NCBI GenBank assembly: GCA_021775315.1
Contig: JAJFIC010000034.1
Coordinates: forward strand, 1 to 64,000
Reading direction: 5' to 3'
Source: Paracoccaceae bacterium
GTDB taxonomy: Bacteria; Pseudomonadota; Alphaproteobacteria; Rhodobacterales; Rhodobacteraceae
Length of the DNA: 64,000 nucleotides
The first letter of the stretch is position 1; each line of letters opens with the position of its first letter. The translations under genes were made by a program, and so were the position numbers. The notes under the pieces are model-generated. The model was given only the letters and a program-made list of their open reading frames with translations, was not told where the DNA came from and searched no databases. This document shows positions 1 through 9,896 of the stretch, one piece after another.

Positions 1-897
1 ATTGAAAAAATCCCCGGCAAAATGATGTTCGGTGGGTTGATGTTCGGCCATTTCGGGCATTTCCTTGTGGAAACCACGGCCCGGCTTTGGGCTTATGAAC
101 AATTGCAGGACAAAATTGACGGCATCGTGTTTGTTCCCAAGGTTCAGCGCCGGATTGACCATGTTTTGAACGTCTACACGCCGTTCATGCGCCTGTTGGG
201 CATTGAATGTCCAATCTACAACCTGCCCGAACCCGCGCAATTTGACAGCGTTCTGGTGCCGCAACAGGGTTTCGGCATGTTCGGCATGATCGAAGGTCTG
301 CCGGAATACCGAAATTTCATGCGCAACCGGATGGGCGAGAAAATCGCCGATGATGGCGCGAAAAAACTGTATGTCTCACGCTCGGAACTGCCGCAGCAAC
401 GGGGCGGCCTGATCGGTGAAACCGTGATCGAGGAATTTTTAGCAGCCGAGGGATACCGCATTTTCCATCCGCAAAAACACAGCCACGAAGAACAGCTTGT
501 GGCCTATAAATCGGCTGATTTTATCGTCTCGCCGGATGGCTCGCCACTGCATATGGCGGCCCTTGTGGTGAAACCAACCACCAAAATCGCCGTTATGGCG
601 CGACGGCCCAACGTGGCAGAACAATTCGAGCTTCAGTTCAAAGCCTTTTGCAATATCGACACGGTGACCATTAACGCGCTGAAATGCCATTGGATTCCCG
701 TCAATCACGCAAGGCCCAGCCGCCTGTCATACGGTGAACTTGATTTCGCTGAGACGTATCGCGCGCTAAAAGCAGGCGGTCTGATCTCAGGCGACACTCC
801 GTGGCCGGATATGACCGAGGCCCAACGCGAACAGGTGATGACCGTGCTAGAGGAACGTCAGAAAATCGGCTTCAAACTATACGAGCCACCTGTTTAA
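1..897 (+). CDS. Glycosyltransferase family 61 (DUF563)-like protein, 5' end cut by window
   Basis: The reading frame is open from base 1, so the true start lies outside the window; the first internal ATG is at 22. The visible 298 residues begin with a Gly-rich segment holding the HFGHFLVE motif typical of the GT61/DUF563 fold. A C-terminal SPDGSPLHMA segment follows, where this family binds nucleotide sugar. Such enzymes transfer a sugar to a surface polysaccharide in the cytoplasm. No signal peptide or membrane segment is visible in the part seen. The gene converges on the capsule-synthesis-like gene with a 4-bp overlap, and both may serve exopolysaccharide or capsule formation. The donor and acceptor sugars cannot be told from the sequence. 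Confidence 0.75.
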   Translation: MEKIPGKMMFGGLMFGHFGHFLVETTARLWAYEQLQDKIDGIVFVPKVQRRIDHVLNVYTPFMRLLGIECPIYNLPEPAQFDSVLVPQQGFGMFGMIEGLPEYRNFMRNRMGEKIADDGAKKLYVSRSELPQQRGGLIGETVIEEFLAAEGYRIFHPQKHSHEEQLVAYKSADFIVSPDGSPLHMAALVVKPTTKIAVMARRPNVAEQFELQFKAFCNIDTVTINALKCHWIPVNHARPSRLSYGELDFAETYRALKAGGLISGDTPWPDMTEAQREQVMTVLEERQKIGFKLYEPPV

Positions 898-1808
898 ACC
901 TCCCAACCCAGTTCACGACAGTTTTGCAGAATTTTTTCTGCGGCTCCGCCACGCCCGGCATTGATCGCGTTCAGTTGCAGGTACCAATAGAAATATTTCG
1001 CATAGCTTCGCCGCGCCGACAGAATGTCACGAAATGCGCGCACTGCACCAACGCGGTTAACGCTTTGGAAAAGATGGTGAAAATCGGCCTCGGCGAACAA
1101 GATTGAAGGTTTGTTGTGCAACAGACCGGTCACTGCCACGGTTGAATTCTGGGTCACGACATAGTCGCAATTCCGCAGCAGCGCGTTAATGTCATCGCCC
1201 ATAAACCGCACCCGTGGATGGGCCGTAAGCCCCTGCAATGCCGCCAGTTCGGCGTCTGAATAATCCTCTTTCGGGTGCTTTTTGATGATGATCGGGCGGA
1301 ACTTGTCCTGTTCCAGCGTTTCATGGATCATATCAATCGGCGTCATGCTTTGGCCGTGGCGTTGATCCAGCAACTTGCCCTGCAGCGCGATCAGAACATG
1401 CCCCCTAAGGTCCGGCACAGGTGCCACCGGCATCACAATGCGTTTTCGCCAATACCGCTGAAACGCCCGCGCGGTTTCGCCGTCGATCAGGCTGGCGTCA
1501 AACGGTTTCAGGGCGACGCGATATTCCTCGCGCCATTGCGCTTTCTCAAACCGCCAGAACGGGTACATATAGGCCAGCCGTACATCCAGCGCCCGTTTGT
1601 GGGTCGGTGTTTCAAGATGAAAAAGGCTATAGCCAGCCCTGTCCTTAGATCGCGCGCGTTCATCATCCGTATTGGGATGCAACGCGACCTCAAATCCGCG
1701 ACCCTCAAACGTCTTGATCACAAGGCCGAAAAAATTGTGTTGGCCGTTTTCCACGTCCTGTCGCAAACCATCGTCAAGATAGATGCCCAGTTGTTTGCTG
1801 TCTGCCAC
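894..1808 (-). CDS. Capsular polysaccharide synthesis-like protein
   Basis: This 304-residue protein has the layout of KpsC/KpsS-type capsule proteins (Kdo-linker glycosyltransferases). A central ALQGKLLDQRHGQS segment is followed by IIIKKHPKE and later VTQNSTVAVTGLLHNKP, which resembles the nucleotide-sugar-binding half of that family. It has no signal peptide, so a cytoplasmic enzyme at the membrane is likely. It converges with the GT61-like gene (4-bp overlap) and is divergent from hslV across 113 bp. The pairing with a glycosyltransferase supports a role in surface polysaccharide, but the family assignment rests on motif impression only. Start ATG at 1808 is the first in frame. Confidence 0.6.
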   Translation of the reverse strand: MADSKQLGIYLDDGLRQDVENGQHNFFGLVIKTFEGRGFEVALHPNTDDERARSKDRAGYSLFHLETPTHKRALDVRLAYMYPFWRFEKAQWREEYRVALKPFDASLIDGETARAFQRYWRKRIVMPVAPVPDLRGHVLIALQGKLLDQRHGQSMTPIDMIHETLEQDKFRPIIIKKHPKEDYSDAELAALQGLTAHPRVRFMGDDINALLRNCDYVVTQNSTVAVTGLLHNKPSILFAEADFHHLFQSVNRVGAVRAFRDILSARRSYAKYFYWYLQLNAINAGRGGAAEKILQNCRELGWEV

Positions 1809-1921
1809 GTCACCCCCGCCTTTTTACATCGCAGACTATGGCTTTGGCCCAATCCAGACAAGCCAGAGGTTGTTTCTTGCGATTGTTGCTTCCATATAGT
1901 CCTTGTTGAACGGAGGGTTTA

Positions 1922-2482
1922 ATGTCGACATCCACGAATTTTCCCGGCTGGCACGGGACGACGATCATCGGTGTGAAAAAGGATGGCGAGGTTGCCATCG
2001 TCGGTGATGGTCAGGTCAGCCTTGGCCAGACAGTCATCAAAGGCACGGCGCGCAAGGTGCGGCGGATTTCACCGGGTGGTTTTGACGTTGTTTGCGGCTT
2101 TGCCGGGTCAACGGCTGATGCGTTTACCCTGCTGGAACGGCTTGAGGCCAAGCTGGAAGCCGCACCCGGTCAACTGGCCCGCGCAAGCGTTGAATTGGCC
2201 AAGGATTGGCGGATGGACAAATACCTTAGGAATCTTGAGGCGATGTTGATCGTCACCGATGGCAAAGACCTGTTTGTGATCACCGGTGCTGGCGATGTGC
2301 TGGAACCTGAAAACGACGTCGCCGCGATCGGATCAGGCGGGAACTACGCATTGGCGGCGGCGCGCGCGCTGTCTGACAGCAAAAACACCGCCGAAGAAAT
2401 CGGCAGACGCGCCCTGACAATCGCGGCAGAGATTTGTGTTTACACCAATGGCAATATGACTGTGGAAGTGATCAAAGCATGA
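1922..2482 (+). CDS. hslV: HslV, proteolytic subunit of the HslUV protease
   Basis: HslV is the threonine protease core of the ATP-dependent HslUV (ClpQY) complex, which degrades misfolded and regulatory proteins in the cytoplasm. The 186 residues include the catalytic Thr13 in GTTIIGVKK, exposed after removal of a 12-residue propeptide, then GDGQVSLGQ and the [11 protein letters not shown] segment near residue 60. Length fits the family. A strong GGAGGG ribosome site lies 4 bp before the ATG. The stop overlaps the hslU start as ATGA, so the two subunits are translationally coupled. The gene is usually heat-shock controlled; no clear RpoH promoter was found in the 113-bp upstream gap. Confidence 0.97.
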   Translation: MSTSTNFPGWHGTTIIGVKKDGEVAIVGDGQVSLGQTVIKGTARKVRRISPGGFDVVCGFAGSTADAFTLLERLEAKLEAAPGQLARASVELAKDWRMDKYLRNLEAMLIVTDGKDLFVITGAGDVLEPENDVAAIGSGGNYALAAARALSDSKNTAEEIGRRALTIAAEICVYTNGNMTVEVIKA

Positions 2483-3786
2483 CCGACCTGACCCCGCGCG
2501 AGATCGTTTCAGAACTGGATCGCTTTATCATCGGCCAGAATGACGCCAAGCGGGCGGTGGCCGTGGCCCTGCGCAGTCGCTGGCGCCGCAATCAGTTGGA
2601 TGACGATCTGCGTGACGAGGTTTATCCAAAGAACATCCTGATGATCGGGCCGACCGGGGTTGGCAAAACAGAAATATCCCGGCGTTTGGCCAAGCTGGCC
2701 AATGCCCCCTTTATCAAAGTTGAAGCCACCAAGTTTACCGAGGTTGGTTATGTCGGTCGTGACGTGGAACAGATCGTGCGCGATCTGGTGGACAGCGCGA
2801 TTCTGATGATCAAGGAAAACCGCCGCGAAGAGGTCAAGGCGAATGCACATGCCTCGGCTGAGGAACGGGTTATTGATGTTCTGGCCGGTACCGACGCCCG
2901 TGATGCAACGCGCGAAATGTTTCGCAAGAAGTTGCGCGAGGGTCTGCTCGATGACAAGGAAATCGAACTTGATGTGGCCGACACCACCAACCCGATGCAG
3001 ATGCTGGATATTCCCGGTCAGCCCGGTTCTGGCATGGGAATGCTGAATATCGGTGACATGTTCGGCAAGGCATTTGGCGGGCGGACCCAACGCAAGAAAA
3101 TGAAGGTCTCCGACAGCTATGCCCTGCTGATCACCGAAGAAGCCGACAAACTGGTGGATCAAGAGGCCGCAACCCGCGAAGCGGTTGAAGCGGTTGAACA
3201 AAACGGCATCGTGTTTCTGGACGAGATCGACAAAGTTTGCGCCCGCACCGATGCACGCGGCGGTGATGTTTCGCGCGAAGGCGTGCAACGCGACCTGCTG
3301 CCCCTGATCGAAGGCACGACCGTTTCAACCAAACACGGCCCGGTCAAAACCGACCACATCCTGTTCATCGCATCCGGCGCGTTTCACATCGCCAAACCGT
3401 CGGATTTGCTGCCGGAATTGCAGGGCCGCCTGCCGATCAGGGTGGAACTGCGCGCGCTGACCGAAGACGATTTTGTGCGCATCCTGACGGAAACCGACAA
3501 CGCGCTGACCCGGCAATACACCGCCCTGATGGCGACCGAACAGGTGAACGTCGACTTCACCCCTGAGGGGATAAGGGCCTTGGCGCATATCGCTGCTGAA
3601 GTGAACCAATCGGTTGAAAACATCGGCGCGCGGCGGCTTTATACCGTGCTTGAACGGGTGTTCGAGGAACTAAGCTATTCCGCCCCGGATCGTGGCGGCG
3701 ACGCGGTCACAGTCGATGCCGCGTTTGTCGAGGCAAACCTTGGCGAACTGTCACGTTCAACCGATTTATCGCGGTATGTGTTGTAA
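2479..3786 (+). CDS. hslU: HslU, ATPase subunit of the HslUV protease
   Basis: HslU is the AAA+ unfoldase that feeds substrates to HslV. The chosen ATG at 2479 overlaps the hslV stop (ATGA) and gives 435 residues starting [10 protein letters not shown], the usual family start; a longer frame from 2434 would add residues that only overlap hslV. Walker A is GPTGVGKTE near residue 60 and Walker B is VFLDEIDK near residue 250. The intermediate I domain lies between them, and the C-terminus ends in a hydrophobic tail (SRYVL) that docks into HslV. Operon with hslV. Confidence 0.97.
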   Translation: MTDLTPREIVSELDRFIIGQNDAKRAVAVALRSRWRRNQLDDDLRDEVYPKNILMIGPTGVGKTEISRRLAKLANAPFIKVEATKFTEVGYVGRDVEQIVRDLVDSAILMIKENRREEVKANAHASAEERVIDVLAGTDARDATREMFRKKLREGLLDDKEIELDVADTTNPMQMLDIPGQPGSGMGMLNIGDMFGKAFGGRTQRKKMKVSDSYALLITEEADKLVDQEAATREAVEAVEQNGIVFLDEIDKVCARTDARGGDVSREGVQRDLLPLIEGTTVSTKHGPVKTDHILFIASGAFHIAKPSDLLPELQGRLPIRVELRALTEDDFVRILTETDNALTRQYTALMATEQVNVDFTPEGIRALAHIAAEVNQSVENIGARRLYTVLERVFEELSYSAPDRGGDAVTVDAAFVEANLGELSRSTDLSRYVL

Positions 3787-3847
3787 CCGCCCAAAGCCCA
3801 CAAGTTTCCCCGTGACGCCGCAATAAAACCCTGCGCATGATCCGCGA

Positions 3848-5077
3848 ATGCGGATTCTTGAGTTCATATCGTTAAACAAACGCTGGCTGCTGGCGGGGGG
3901 GTTGATCTCGCTTAGCTCGTCTTATGGCCAGACGTTTTTCATCTCGATCTTCGCGGGCGAGATTATGGCCGAGTTCAGCCTGACCGACGGTCAATGGGGT
4001 GGCATTTATTCGATGGGAACGGCGGCCTCTGCTGTTGTGATGCTCTATGGCGGTACGCTGTCAGATCGGTTCCGGGCGCGCACGCTTAGCACGGTGGTTA
4101 TCATATTACTGGCGCTGTCATGTTTGTTCATGGCCGGCATTCCCGGCGCATGGGCGTTGCCTTTCGCGATTTTCGCGCTCAGGTTCACGGGACAGGGCAT
4201 GCTGTCACATATATCCGTAGTGGCCATAGCGCGCTGGTTTTCTGCGGCTCGCGGCAAGGCCTTGGCGATTTCAACCCTGGGCTTTTCGTTTGGCGAAGCG
4301 CTGTTTCCGATCGTGTTTGTGTTCCTTTTGGCGTTCATGCCATGGCGATCACTGTGGGTTTTGGCGGCGATACTGGCGATTGCGATGATTCCGGTGTTGA
4401 TGATGTTGCTGAAACAGGAACGCACACCGCAATCCATGGCCGAGGCCAAAAGTTCGGTCGGGATGAACGGTAAGCATTGGACGCGGCGTGATACCCTGTC
4501 GCATTGGTTGTTCTGGATGCTGATCCCAGCCGTGACAGCCCCCGGCATTTTCAGCACATCATTGTTCTTTCAACAGGTGCATCTGGCGCAGTCAAAGGGC
4601 TGGGAACACGCGCATTTCGTGGCGTTGTTTCCACTTTACACCACAACCACGATCCTTGCGATGTTTGCCTACGGTGTGGCGATTGACCGTTTCGGCTGCC
4701 GTCGCCTGATCGCTTGGTTTCAGGTGCCGATGGCCATTGGTTATGTGATCTTTGGTCTGGGCGATACATTGGCCAGCGCGGCTGTTGGCTTTTTCATGAT
4801 GGGTCTGATGCAGGGTGGCGGTGCGACCTTGTTTGGCGCGTTCTGGCCGGAATTTTACGGCACCAAAAGCCTTGGCGCGGTGAAATCGCTGGCCACGGCG
4901 TTGATGGTGTTTGGTTCAGCCCTTGGGCCGGGCCTGACCGGGGCGCTGATTGATTACGGCATCCCGTTTAAGGACCAGATGCTGGGGTTTGCGATTTACA
5001 TTCTGGCGGCGTGTTTCCTGACCCATTTCGCCATGCGCAAGGCCTCGCCCAGCCTGCCGGTTATCGCTGACGCCTGA
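3848..5077 (+). CDS. Major facilitator superfamily transporter
   Basis: The 409-residue protein is almost entirely hydrophobic, with about twelve predicted membrane helices and a longer polar loop near residues 190-215 separating two six-helix halves. The GGTLSDRFRAR segment near residue 70 matches the conserved loop-2 motif of MFS carriers (G-x3-D-R-x-G-R-R type), and a weaker repeat (YGVAIDRFGCRR) lies in the second half. These proteins exchange small solutes at the cytoplasmic membrane. The substrate cannot be inferred: the neighbours are hslU upstream and the convergent smr gene, which overlaps its 3' end by 17 bp. Start ATG 3848 gives a full first half without excess. Confidence 0.85.
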   Translation: MRILEFISLNKRWLLAGGLISLSSSYGQTFFISIFAGEIMAEFSLTDGQWGGIYSMGTAASAVVMLYGGTLSDRFRARTLSTVVIILLALSCLFMAGIPGAWALPFAIFALRFTGQGMLSHISVVAIARWFSAARGKALAISTLGFSFGEALFPIVFVFLLAFMPWRSLWVLAAILAIAMIPVLMMLLKQERTPQSMAEAKSSVGMNGKHWTRRDTLSHWLFWMLIPAVTAPGIFSTSLFFQQVHLAQSKGWEHAHFVALFPLYTTTTILAMFAYGVAIDRFGCRRLIAWFQVPMAIGYVIFGLGDTLASAAVGFFMMGLMQGGGATLFGAFWPEFYGTKSLGAVKSLATALMVFGSALGPGLTGALIDYGIPFKDQMLGFAIYILAACFLTHFAMRKASPSLPVIADA

Positions 5078-5660
5078 GGTAAACGTAATAGGCCCCCGTG
5101 CCACCATGTTTTTGCGTCGCCTGTGTGACCTGCAAAACCATCGGCGCAAGTGGCGCCATCGTCAGCCATTGCGGAACCTGATGTTTCAAAACGCCACGCC
5201 TGCCGGACATGTGGTCGTCATGATTGCGGGATGAATTTCCCTTGCCCGTGATCACCAGCAACAGGCGCTTGCCGGAACTGTGGGATTCACGCACAAACCG
5301 GTTCAGTGCCGGATGTGCCTGCGACAGGTTCATGCCGTGCAAATCAAGCTTGCCGTCGACCTTCAGCTTGCCCTTTTTCAGTCGGTCAAAGTTGCGCTTG
5401 TCCATGTTAGGCGACACTTTGGCGAACTGTTCATCGAGATCCGGCCGCAAATGATGGCTTGGCGCAGGCTTTTTCGCCGTTTCGCCAATCTGAAACGGTC
5501 GCAGGCGTGCGGGCGTCGGGTATGGGCGGTGCTCTGGTGGGTCCAGTGTTTGCACGAGGGTTGAAATCCCCGGCCTGATCGGCTCGGCTGTTTCAATGAC
5601 ACGGGCCCAGAGGGAGTGTTCGCCTTCTGTCAACGATCGGGTTTTTCGTTTGCGAATCAA
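5061..5660 (-). CDS. Smr domain protein (putative endonuclease)
   Basis: This small protein of 199 residues ends in an Smr domain, the MutS2-type nuclease fold. The LDLHG motif, TGKG and HGGTGAYYVYL near the C-terminus are all present. The first 90 residues are a basic, proline-rich linker. No good ATG exists. The TTG at 5660 is chosen because GAAGG lies 8 bp upstream and because it starts just after the mltA stop at 5665; an ATG at 5762 would run 98 bp into mltA. It belongs to the leftward Tim44-like, mltA, smr operon. Smr proteins act on nucleic acids, but a specific role is not known from this context. Confidence 0.85.
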   Translation of the reverse strand: MIRKRKTRSLTEGEHSLWARVIETAEPIRPGISTLVQTLDPPEHRPYPTPARLRPFQIGETAKKPAPSHHLRPDLDEQFAKVSPNMDKRNFDRLKKGKLKVDGKLDLHGMNLSQAHPALNRFVRESHSSGKRLLLVITGKGNSSRNHDDHMSGRRGVLKHQVPQWLTMAPLAPMVLQVTQATQKHGGTGAYYVYLRRQR

Positions 5661-5664
5661 TGGA

Positions 5665-6705
5665 TTAACCTTCGGGAACAAGGCGATAGGCGATGGCGAT
5701 TGGCAGCAGAACCACCATCCGTCCGCCATCTTTGGTCTGGCCCGCCAACTGTCCTGCAGCAACGCCGGAACCGAAAAAGATGTCGGCCCGTTGCGGCCCC
5801 TTGATCGCTGAACCCACGTCCTGCGCGATCATCAACCGACGCATCGCGTTTTGCCCGCCTTTTTCGATCCAGACCGGCGCGCCCAACTGCGTAAACCTTG
5901 GATCAACCGCGATTGAGCGCATGGCCGTGATAGGCCGATCAAGCGCGCCTTGCGGACCGGCACCGTTGGTGTCGTTTTCAAGTCGGCGAAAAAACACGTA
6001 AGAGGCGTTGAATTGCAGGGCTTTGATCCCCTGTTCGGGATTGCGCCTAACCCAGTTACGGATGCCGGCAATTGACGCGGTTTTGAAATTGATAAGCCCC
6101 TGTTTCACCATCTCGCTGGCGGCGGAACGATAGACATGGCCGTTTTCACCGGCATAGCCGACGCGGATCGTGTTGCCGTTCGTCAGGTTGATGCGGCCAG
6201 ATCCCTGAATATGCAGATAATACGCCTCAACCGGATCATCGACATAGGCAATTTCCAGCCCTTTGTGGGCCAGCGCGCCATTGTCGATCAAGGCCCGGGT
6301 CAGGGCTGGGTCTTTTGGCGTCAGGTTCTTGGGCTTGGCATAAATTGGATACTGGTATTTCCCGACTTTATAAAGCGAGCCTGCCAGTTCAGGCTCAAAA
6401 TACCCGGTAAAAAGCGCGCGGCTGTTTGGCTGAATGATCACCGGCACAAAAAAGGTTTCAAAAAACGCCCGCGCATTGGGTTTGGTCGCCGCGTATTCGC
6501 AAAGCGGCGCCCATTCCGGTGCTGAAATGTCCGGGCATGTGTTCAGAAATGTAGCAAGTGCTGCTGCATGATCGTCGAAATTCCAGCCCAGCAGCTTGTC
6601 GTAATGGGTGATTTTATAGGTGGTTCCGGCGTTTGCTGACACCGCGGTCGCCAAAATGCCAACCGCGAAAACCGCAGCGGCCAGCATTCGGGCAGATCGC
6701 ATCAT
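5665..6705 (-). CDS. mltA: MltA, membrane-bound lytic murein transglycosylase A
   Basis: MltA cleaves the MurNAc-GlcNAc bond of peptidoglycan in the periplasm, making 1,6-anhydro-muropeptides. The 346 residues start with a signal peptide (MMRSARMLAAAVFAVGILAT). There is no clear lipobox Cys, so the protein may be soluble and periplasmic rather than a lipoprotein. Family motifs include GYFEPELAGS, YLHIQGSGR and the 3D domain, with the catalytic Asp in AQDVGSAIKG near residue 305 followed by ADIFFGSG. The start overlaps the Tim44-like stop by 4 bp, so the two are translationally coupled. Confidence 0.94.
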   Translation of the reverse strand: MMRSARMLAAAVFAVGILATAVSANAGTTYKITHYDKLLGWNFDDHAAALATFLNTCPDISAPEWAPLCEYAATKPNARAFFETFFVPVIIQPNSRALFTGYFEPELAGSLYKVGKYQYPIYAKPKNLTPKDPALTRALIDNGALAHKGLEIAYVDDPVEAYYLHIQGSGRINLTNGNTIRVGYAGENGHVYRSAASEMVKQGLINFKTASIAGIRNWVRRNPEQGIKALQFNASYVFFRRLENDTNGAGPQGALDRPITAMRSIAVDPRFTQLGAPVWIEKGGQNAMRRLMIAQDVGSAIKGPQRADIFFGSGVAAGQLAGQTKDGGRMVVLLPIAIAYRLVPEG

Positions 6706-7364
6706 CCGCCTGTTGAAACCAACTGCCAGTTGGGATCATCCGCACCCATGATGCGCGCAAACGACCAGACGTCTTTTTGGCGCTTGATCTCATCTGGGTT
6801 GCCTTCGACAGCTTCGCCAGCCTGATCCCGGACAACCGATGTCAGTTCAGCCACGAATTTGATGGTGATTTCACCCTCGCCCGATTTTTCATCGAACTCA
6901 GCGGCCACCAGTTTCAGTTCACGCACACCAATGAAGGTGGCATCAATACGCAACCCCTCGGCCTCGCGGGTTTCAATGACGCTGGCAAAGCTGGTGTAAA
7001 CATCGTCAGACAGGAACCGTTTCAGGGTATCCTTGTCACCGTTTTCAAACGCCATCAGCAACATTTCATAAGCGCCCCGCGCACCAGACAAGAATTCGGT
7101 GACGTTAAAGCTTGGCTCGGCAACTTTCATTTTCAACAGCGCTTTGCCCGACTTGCCGGTCACATCAATATGATCCGCGATGTCCAGATCAACGCCGCCT
7201 TCGATAACTTCAAAGTCGCGGCGGGCCTGTGGCGCAGTTGTTGGTGCCTGCGGCGTTGGTTTTTGTTCAAACCCTTCGCGGGTGCCAAGCACGTTGCGCA
7301 GACGCAGAACCAGAAACAAGGCGATCCCGGCCAATACAAGCAGTTGGATAATAGCGGAATTCAT
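6702..7364 (-). CDS. Tim44-like domain protein
   Basis: The 220-residue protein has one N-terminal membrane helix (about residues 4-20), a proline- and glutamine-rich linker, and a C-terminal Tim44-like domain (about residues 75-215). That domain is shared with the mitochondrial import motor subunit and with mitochondrial ribosomal protein L45. Alphaproteobacterial members are thought to sit in the inner membrane with the domain in the cytoplasm. The gene is first in the leftward operon with mltA and smr and divergent from fxsA across 120 bp. The function in bacteria is not settled. Confidence 0.88.
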   Translation of the reverse strand: MNSAIIQLLVLAGIALFLVLRLRNVLGTREGFEQKPTPQAPTTAPQARRDFEVIEGGVDLDIADHIDVTGKSGKALLKMKVAEPSFNVTEFLSGARGAYEMLLMAFENGDKDTLKRFLSDDVYTSFASVIETREAEGLRIDATFIGVRELKLVAAEFDEKSGEGEITIKFVAELTSVVRDQAGEAVEGNPDEIKRQKDVWSFARIMGADDPNWQLVSTGG

Positions 7365-7484
7365 TAAGGTGACTCCTGAAAATATTTACCCAATCATGGT
7401 AACTGGGCCGATTTGCACATATGTATGACAGGCCCGTGGTCAAGTCTACCACAGGTGAGACACTGAAAGGATGAGGTTTTCGCG

Positions 7485-7988
7485 ATGTGGCTGTTTTTAC
7501 TGTTTGTGGTCGTACCAATTGTTGAAATCGGGCTGTTTATTCAGGTCGGCGGCGCAATCGGGTTGTGGCCAACGCTGGCCATTGTGGTCCTGACGGCGAT
7601 TGCCGGGACCACGTTGATGCGGGCGCAGGGCATGATGACGCTGGCCCGGCTGCAAAATTCCCTGTCAGACGGCACCAACCCGGCGGATCCGATAGCCCAG
7701 GGCGCGATGATCCTTGTGGCCGGGGTATTGCTGCTGACACCGGGGTTTTTCACCGATGCGGTTGGGTTTGCCTTGCTGTTGCCACCTGTTCGTCTGGCGA
7801 TCATGGCCTGGGCCAAATCCCGCATCACATCGGGCAGTTTTACCTTTACGGCCAGCACTGGGGCCAACCAAAACCGCGACCCAAGGGCTGCTCGATCAGA
7901 TGGTCAAACGCTTGAAGGTCAGTATTCGGTTTTGGATGATGATGATGCAACACCGCCCGAGAATCCCTCGGGCTGGACAAAGCCTTGA
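7485..7988 (+). CDS. fxsA: FxsA family membrane protein
   Basis: FxsA is a cytoplasmic membrane protein whose overproduction relieves phage T7 exclusion by the F plasmid in E. coli; its normal role is unknown. The 167 residues show the family pattern: a first helix WLFLLFVVVPIVEIGLFI, a second helix GLWPTLAIVVLTAIAGTTLMRAQG, and a third region LLLTPGFFTDAVGFALLLPP. A hydrophilic tail of about 50 residues ends the protein. An AAGGA ribosome site lies about 13 bp upstream of the ATG. It sits in the conserved Tim44-fxsA-secB-dnaQ neighbourhood of alphaproteobacterial origins. Confidence 0.9.
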   Translation: MWLFLLFVVVPIVEIGLFIQVGGAIGLWPTLAIVVLTAIAGTTLMRAQGMMTLARLQNSLSDGTNPADPIAQGAMILVAGVLLLTPGFFTDAVGFALLLPPVRLAIMAWAKSRITSGSFTFTASTGANQNRDPRAARSDGQTLEGQYSVLDDDDATPPENPSGWTKP

Positions 7989-8074
7989 AATATAACACCT
8001 TTCTGTGATTGAAGCGGTGGCAGCGACCTGATAGTCATTGCGCCGGAAACATAAAATTTATTCAGGAGCGCCCG

Positions 8075-8575
8075 ATGGCCGACGAAACCGCCGCACAAGA
8101 TCAACCCGCTGAACAGCTTCAGCCAAAAATGCAGGTGCTGGGACAATTCATTCGCGACATGTCGTTTGAAAACGTTGCCGCGCAAAAAGGCTTTGAAGGC
8201 AACGCACAGCCTGACATTCAGGTTCAGGTCAATCTAGACGCGCGCAAGCGGGAAAAAGACGGGAATTTTGAGGTTATCCTGAAGCTGAACATCGAGTCCA
8301 AGAACAAGGAATCTGACGAGGTGCTGTTTATATTCGAGCTTGAATATGCCGGCGTATTCCAGATTGAAAACGTGCCAGAAGACCAGATGCATCCGTTCTT
8401 GTTGATCGAGTGCCCCCGGATGATTTTCCCATATGTGCGCCGGATCGTTGGCGACATCACACGCGATGGCGGATATCCGCCGCTTAACCTTGAAAATATC
8501 GACTTTCTGGCCCTGTATCGTCAGGAACTTCAGCGTCGCGCCGAAGCCGAAAAAGCGGGTCAGCCCGTTATCTGA
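8075..8575 (+). CDS. secB: SecB protein-export chaperone
   Basis: SecB is a tetrameric cytoplasmic chaperone that holds preproteins unfolded and hands them to SecA. The ATG at 8075 is chosen because CAGGAGCG lies just upstream and because the resulting 166-residue protein starts with the usual short acidic tail (MADETAAQ). An upstream in-frame ATG at 8009 lacks a ribosome site. The core shows VLGQFIRDMSFENV, ELEYAGVF, and the LLIECPRMIFPYVRRIVGDITRDGGYPPL segment typical of SecB. It converges with dnaQ, leaving 9 bp between the stops. Confidence 0.96.
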   Translation: MADETAAQDQPAEQLQPKMQVLGQFIRDMSFENVAAQKGFEGNAQPDIQVQVNLDARKREKDGNFEVILKLNIESKNKESDEVLFIFELEYAGVFQIENVPEDQMHPFLLIECPRMIFPYVRRIVGDITRDGGYPPLNLENIDFLALYRQELQRRAEAEKAGQPVI

Positions 8576-8584
8576 CCGCAGCCG

Positions 8585-9286
8585 CTAGTTTTGGCCGAAT
8601 TTTGACCAAAGCGGCGACTCACCCAGAGTTGCGATAAAATCTTTATGCCGCTCCGCCTCTTGTTGTGAAAGGCGGGGCGGCAATGCGTTTGGCCTTTGCG
8701 CCGGTTTCCAGGTTTCATCACCGGTCGGGCGGGACGAATCGCGCTGGTGGTTACCGGCCAACACCAAATCCGGCTGGCGACCGCCGATCAGCTCCAAATA
8801 CACCTCGGCCAGTAATTCGCTGTCCAACAGCGCGCCGTGTTTTTCGCGGGCCGAATTATCAACTGCGAACCGTCGACACAAAGCGTCCAAAGAATTTTGC
8901 GCACCGGGATATTTCTTTCGCGCAATTTCCAATGTATCAATCGCCTGATCCATGGGCAGTTTGGCGCGACCGACCCAATCCAGTTCCGCATTCAGAAATT
9001 TCATGTCAAAACTGGCGTTGTGAATGACCAGTTTGGCCGTTCCGACAAATTCCACGAAATCGGCCGCGATATGTTTGAAAACCGGCTTATCGGCCAAAAA
9101 CTCGTCGCCCAAGCCGTGAATTGCAAAGGCATCCGGCGGCATCGCCCGTTCGGGGTTTATGTATTGGTGATAAATCTGCCCGGTTGGCATGTGATTAAAC
9201 AGCTCAACAGCGCCGATTTCCACGATCCTGTCGCCCGATGTCGGATCAAATCCCGTGGTTTCCGTATCCAGAACGATTTCACGCAT
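8585..9286 (-). CDS. dnaQ: DNA polymerase III epsilon subunit (proofreading exonuclease)
   Basis: DnaQ is the 3'-5' proofreading exonuclease of the replicative polymerase. The 233 residues contain Exo I (LDTETTGFD, residues 6-14), Exo II ([14 protein letters not shown] near residue 98) and Exo III ([14 protein letters not shown] near residue 155), with the DEDDh acidic residues and His in place. It is the last gene of the leftward maf-aroE-coaE-dnaQ operon and overlaps coaE by 8 bp. The same order is found beside the Caulobacter origin. Confidence 0.96.
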   Translation of the reverse strand: MREIVLDTETTGFDPTSGDRIVEIGAVELFNHMPTGQIYHQYINPERAMPPDAFAIHGLGDEFLADKPVFKHIAADFVEFVGTAKLVIHNASFDMKFLNAELDWVGRAKLPMDQAIDTLEIARKKYPGAQNSLDALCRRFAVDNSAREKHGALLDSELLAEVYLELIGGRQPDLVLAGNHQRDSSRPTGDETWKPAQRPNALPPRLSQQEAERHKDFIATLGESPLWSKFGQN

Positions 9287-9896
9287 CTTTGGCGATCCTT
9301 AATCTCAGGTCTGTCAGTATTTGCTGAACGGCTGTGCGCGCCGCCTCAGGCGTTGTAGTTTCAATCACAAAATCCGCGCGGTTGCGTTTGTCTACGTCCG
9401 GCATTTGCGAGGCCAAGATTTTGGCAAAATGCGCCTCTGTCATGCCGGGGCGTTCCAGTACACGCGCTTTTTGCACGTCTGCGGGCGCTGAAACCACCAA
9501 TGTCGCGTCAACATTCGCGTCACCGCCGGTTTCAAACAGCAGGGGAATATCGACGACGACCAGCTTTTGACCAGCACGCGCAGCCTTGTCGAAAAACGCC
9601 TGCCGGTCGAGCGCGACAAGGGGGTGCACCACCACCTCTAACTGCCGAATAGCGGTTTCATCGCGGCCAATCCAGTCGCGCAAAACGGCCCGGTCAACCG
9701 CGCCGTCCACAACCGCGTCGGGGCATATCGCAGCGATACCCGCCACCGCAGCGCCGCCTGTCGAATAGAGCCGATGCACCGCCGCGTCAGCATCCCAAAC
9801 CGGCACGCCCATTTCGATGAAAAATCCCGCCGTGGTCGATTTTCCCATGCCGATAGACCCAGTGAGGCCCAGAACAAAGGGACGCCGCGTGCTCAT
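9279..9896 (-). CDS. coaE: Dephospho-CoA kinase
   Basis: CoaE catalyses the last step of coenzyme A synthesis, ATP-dependent phosphorylation of the 3'-OH of dephospho-CoA. The 205 residues begin with Walker A ([12 protein letters not shown], residues 10-21), then [12 protein letters not shown], which matches the substrate-binding DxD-x2-V/H region, and later [11 protein letters not shown]. Length fits the family. It overlaps aroE by 4 bp upstream and dnaQ by 8 bp downstream, so the whole operon is likely translationally coupled. Confidence 0.96.
   Translation of the reverse strand: MSTRRPFVLGLTGSIGMGKSTTAGFFIEMGVPVWDADAAVHRLYSTGGAAVAGIAAICPDAVVDGAVDRAVLRDWIGRDETAIRQLEVVVHPLVALDRQAFFDKAARAGQKLVVVDIPLLFETGGDANVDATLVVSAPADVQKARVLERPGMTEAHFAKILASQMPDVDKRNRADFVIETTTPEAARTAVQQILTDLRLRIAKDA

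Noticed and set aside
1870-1900. CTTG...CATATAG upstream of hslV as an RpoH promoter
   Set aside because: The spacing between the elements is about 13 bp, well short of the 17-18 bp expected.
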